Origin: Sphingobacterium sp. UBA5670
Lineage (GTDB): Bacteria > Bacteroidota > Bacteroidia > Sphingobacteriales > Sphingobacteriaceae
Assembly: GCF_002420705.1 (NCBI RefSeq)
Contig: NZ_DIIM01000005.1
Coordinates: 164,096-228,095, forward strand
Direction: 5' to 3'
DNA length: 64,000 nt
In this document: positions 61,517 to 64,000 of the stretch, piece by piece
Layout: each line of letters opens with the position of its first letter
Position numbering within the stretch: position 1 is the first letter of the stretch
Notes under the pieces: generated by a model
Seen by the model: the letters and a program-made list of their open reading frames with translations, nothing else
The model's database searches: none
Told to the model about the DNA's origin: nothing
Program-made: the position numbers and the translations under genes

Positions 61517-62707
61517 TTAATACAATAAATTATTGTATGGGTAACGTTCATTGTGCATCTTCACAATGATATCGTAAAGTTTTTGTTTGAACTCTTCGAT
61601 ATTCGTTTTATTTGTTGCTGACAGGAAGATCGCTGGGTCTGAATTTTTTGCCATCCAGGAATTACGGAAATCCTCCAATGTTACCTCGATTTCCTCGCCA
61701 TCGTGTCCTTCTTCAATCGCGGGTTTATAAAGGTCAATTTTATTGAATACTGTAATTACTGGTTTGTCCAACGCTTTGATATCCTTTAATGTTTCGTTTA
61801 CCGCCTGGATATGATCCTCAAAGTTAGGGTGTGATATGTCTACCACATGGATCAGTACGTCTGCTTCTCTAACTTCATCCAGTGTGGATTTGAAACATTC
61901 TACCAAATGGTGAGGTAGTTTGCGGATAAAACCAACTGTATCTGAAAGTAGGAATGGGAGGTTGTCAATGACAACTTTGCGAACTGTTGTATCCAGTGTT
62001 GCGAAAAGTTTATTCTCGATCAAAACGTCAGACTTGGAGATCATATTCATGATCGTCGATTTTCCAACGTTTGTATAGCCGACCAAGGCTACACGGATCA
62101 TCTCGCCACGGTTTTTGCGCTGCGTCTCATTTTGCTTGTCGATTGCTTTTAGGCGTTCCTTGAACAAGGAGATCTTGTCCAAGATGATCCGTCTATCGGT
62201 CTCGATCTGTGACTCACCCGGTCCGCGCATACCAATACCCCCGCGCTGACGTTCCAAGTGGGTCCACATACGGGTCAGACGAGGTAAAAGGTATTGCAGC
62301 TGTGCCAATTCAACCTGTGTCTTTGCCTGTGCAGTTTTTGCATGTCGGGCAAAGATATCCAGGATCAGATTGGAGCGGTCCAATATCTTGCGTTTCAGTT
62401 CTTTTTCAATATTACGCAACTGCGAAGGTGAAAGTTCATCGTCGAAAACAACGATGTCGATTTCCTCTGCTTCGACGTAGGCTTTTATTTCTTCCAGCTT
62501 TCCGCTACCGACAAAGGTAGCACGGTCCGGGAAACCCAGTTTCTGTGTAAACATGCCTTTGGTCTCACCACCGGCAGTCTGCACTAAAAATTCAAGTTCC
62601 TCCAAATATTCCTTTGCTTTTGTCTCCGTCACGCTTGGGGTAATAACACTCACCAAGACGGCTGTTTCGGGTTTTATTGCTGTATCGTGTATTTTAATTC
62701 TGGCCAT
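61517..62707 (-). CDS. hflX: GTPase HflX
   Basis: 396 residues. The N-terminal HflX domain includes the glycine-rich RGGIGMRGPGESQIETDRR near 155-173. The GTPase domain has G1 GYTNVGKST near 209, G3 DTVGFIRKLPH and G4 NKID. HflX splits stalled or hibernating ribosomes, especially under stress. A full promoter lies about 330 bp upstream, so the leader is long. Confidence 0.96.
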   Translation of the reverse strand: MARIKIHDTAIKPETAVLVSVITPSVTETKAKEYLEELEFLVQTAGGETKGMFTQKLGFPDRATFVGSGKLEEIKAYVEAEEIDIVVFDDELSPSQLRNIEKELKRKILDRSNLILDIFARHAKTAQAKTQVELAQLQYLLPRLTRMWTHLERQRGGIGMRGPGESQIETDRRIILDKISLFKERLKAIDKQNETQRKNRGEMIRVALVGYTNVGKSTIMNMISKSDVLIENKLFATLDTTVRKVVIDNLPFLLSDTVGFIRKLPHHLVECFKSTLDEVREADVLIHVVDISHPNFEDHIQAVNETLKDIKALDKPVITVFNKIDLYKPAIEEGHDGEEIEVTLEDFRNSWMAKNSDPAIFLSATNKTNIEEFKQKLYDIIVKMHNERYPYNNLLY

Positions 62708-63034
62708 TTTGTATTATTAAGTCTTTCAAGTGAAGTCGGTAGGTCATTACGCTATGAAATAAATCTGAGCTCTCGCCTATCGCTTGTTATACGTTCACCT
62801 TTTAATTATTTTCAATGAGCTCGTAAGCCCGGTTTTTGTCTGAGAAGGTAAATTTAAGAATTTATGCTTTTGTACACCACACAAGACTGATGCCGATTAT
62901 GACATAATTCTTCATTAACCAATAAATTTCCTGTGATTTGCTTACCAGGGCAACTCAAAATATGTAAGCGTTCGGTCGCCATCTTTTGCCTAGTAAAAGA
63001 AGGGATATGTGTCTATATCATGTTCATAATGATG
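62708..63034 (-). other. Long 5' leader of hflX with a possible 42-codon frame
   Basis: From the promoter at 63035-63065 the transcript would run about 320 nt before hflX. It contains an open frame from ATG 62982 to TAA 62854 (42 residues, MATERLHILSCPGKQITGN...), with GGCAAAAG just upstream of the ATG. There is no family match, and no hairpin stands out. It may be a leader peptide or chance. Confidence 0.25.
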
Positions 63035-63065
63035 CAAAAGTAAATAAATTTGGTTTTATATACAA
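63035..63065 (-). promoter_or_regulatory. Promoter of hflX
   Basis: On the minus strand TTG (plus 63063-63065), 20-bp spacer, TACTTTTG (plus 63035-63042): a full Bacteroidota promoter. The rest of the gap to recG (63066-63221) holds nothing further that I can name. Confidence 0.65.
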
Positions 63066-63221
63066 AAAAGATAAATTGTCTTCAGGAGCTAATTAACAAC
63101 AATTCGTATCCTATTTATGTTGACGAGCGGCCTTTAGATTCCGATGTGCTCTGTTTATTCACTTAAACAAGTTAACGATTTATTTGTTGGCCCCATTTTT
63201 TATTTCGAAAATGACATACTG

Positions 63222-64000
63222 TTAAGAAATCTTGTCCCAGGCGATACCATCTGATTTTCTTGCGAGGAAGCTTCGGAGCAAATGATTCTTTTCGCTTTGG
63301 AGCGTGGGGTCTTCTTTGAAGATTTCGATAACGGTGTTGCGGCACTCGGTGAGCAACGCTTGATCTGTGGCTAGGTTCGCCATTTTAAGGTCGAGAACAC
63401 CTGACTGTTGTGTGCCCGATATATCGCCCGGACCACGTAGCTGTAGGTCGACTTCTGCAATCTCAAACCCGTCATTGGTACGCACCATTGTATCCAGCCT
63501 TAATCGTCCTTCTTTGCTCAGCTTATTGCCCGACATCAGGATACAGAAAGACTGTTCGGCACCACGGCCTACGCGACCCCGCAATTGGTGCAGCTGGGAT
63601 AGCCCAAAACGTTCGGAATTTTCAATGACCATCACCGATGCATTAGGAACATTGACCCCCACCTCGATAACGGTGGTGGCTACCATAATCTGCGTTTCAT
63701 GTTTGACAAAACGCTGCATCTCAAAGTCTTTATCTTTTACGGGCATCTTGCCGTGAACAATACTGATCTTGTATTGTGGTAGTGGAAATTCGCGTTGTAA
63801 GTTCTCAAGTCCTGCTTCCAGGTAAATCAGATCCAGTTTTTCGCTTTCCTTGATGAGGGGGTATACCAGATAAACCTGTCTGCCCTTGGCGATTTCCTCG
63901 CGCATAAAACCAAACATCCTTAAACGCGAGCTTTCAAAAAAGTGAACAGTCTTAATCGGTTTACGTCCTGCAGGTAATTCGTCTATGACGGAAATATCCA
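63222..64000 (-). CDS. recG: ATP-dependent DNA helicase RecG, C-terminal part (cut by window end)
   Basis: The frame stays open to the window edge, so only the last 259 or so codons are present. It shows the second helicase lobe: GRQVYLVYPLI, IVHGKMPVKDKD, MVATTVIEVGVNVPNASVMVIENSERFGLSQLHQLRGRVGRG, and the RecG end LRGPGDISGTQQSG...LARKSDG. RecG remodels stalled forks and Holliday junctions. The GVNVPNAS and SQLHQLRGRVGRG motifs, together with the TRG-like end, exclude Mfd, which is complete elsewhere in the window. Confidence 0.96.
   Translation of the reverse strand, partial: DISVIDELPAGRKPIKTVHFFESSRLRMFGFMREEIAKGRQVYLVYPLIKESEKLDLIYLEAGLENLQREFPLPQYKISIVHGKMPVKDKDFEMQRFVKHETQIMVATTVIEVGVNVPNASVMVIENSERFGLSQLHQLRGRVGRGAEQSFCILMSGNKLSKEGRLRLDTMVRTNDGFEIAEVDLQLRGPGDISGTQQSGVLDLKMANLATDQALLTECRNTVIEIFKEDPTLQSEKNHLLRSFLARKSDGIAWDKIS

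Overview
The window is a 64 kb piece of a Bacteroidota chromosome, most probably from the Sphingobacteriaceae (Sphingobacterium/Pedobacter-like). This rests on moderate GC, many promoters of the TTG - 19/20 bp - TAnnTTTG type, and typical families: carboxypeptidase-like/TonB outer-membrane proteins, DUF4270 and Kelch lipoproteins, DUF4407, and an UPF0748/DUF187 glycoside hydrolase. No rRNA, tRNA, CRISPR array, integrase or intact transposase was seen.

Layout. 1-6.3 kb: ndk, ispH, hemH, a membrane metallophosphoesterase and a galT-galK operon. 6.3-14.6 kb, mostly minus strand: a PLP transsulfuration enzyme, mfd, a two-gene cluster of unknown function ending in a 43-residue membrane protein, a phosphoserine phosphatase fused to SerA-derived sequence, and an SDR reductase. 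14.7-26.5 kb: a degenerate ureohydrolase, rmuC, DUF4407, an M3 peptidase lipoprotein, a small iron-box-controlled protein, ugd, dnaG-yraN and a glutaminyl cyclase lipoprotein. 26.9-38.9 kb, envelope functions: Kelch/DUF4270 lipoproteins, a two-component system, a large outer-membrane barrel, a TetR regulator, a GH3 NagZ-like enzyme and a DUF187 hydrolase. 39.1-41.4 kb: serine deaminase and a WalJ-like metallo-beta-lactamase-fold protein.

41.5-47.5 kb is a five-gene iron (siderophore) uptake operon: DUF4198 protein, TonB receptor, two small membrane proteins and a PepSY reductase-like membrane protein. Its promoter, Fur-like box and 280-nt structured leader can be read directly. The leader has three tandem hairpins, two with the same CGGCAA loop. 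A related box lies at the same position relative to the promoter of the gene at 21036, so the two transcription units are probably co-regulated.

47.5-52.9 kb holds a repeat-rich intergenic stretch, an orphan gene, a GNAT-like/MocR pair, a Na+/H+ antiporter and a small SDR. 52.9-59.1 kb is the accessory island: gene fragments (a frameshifted DUF4143-type ATPase tail and a HEPN tail), a 20-bp perfect palindrome, a three-gene operon (a four-repeat helical protein, a tandem MNT-HEPN-MNT-HEPN fusion, a single MNT-HEPN), two divergent paralogous HTH regulators and a YoeB-type toxin-antitoxin pair. This is the best candidate for an undescribed defence or toxin-antitoxin-like system. 59.3-64 kb returns to core genes: an SH3-like secreted protein, lipB, hflX and the 3' part of recG, cut by the window edge.

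All family names come from reading the protein sequences against remembered family motifs; no searches were run.
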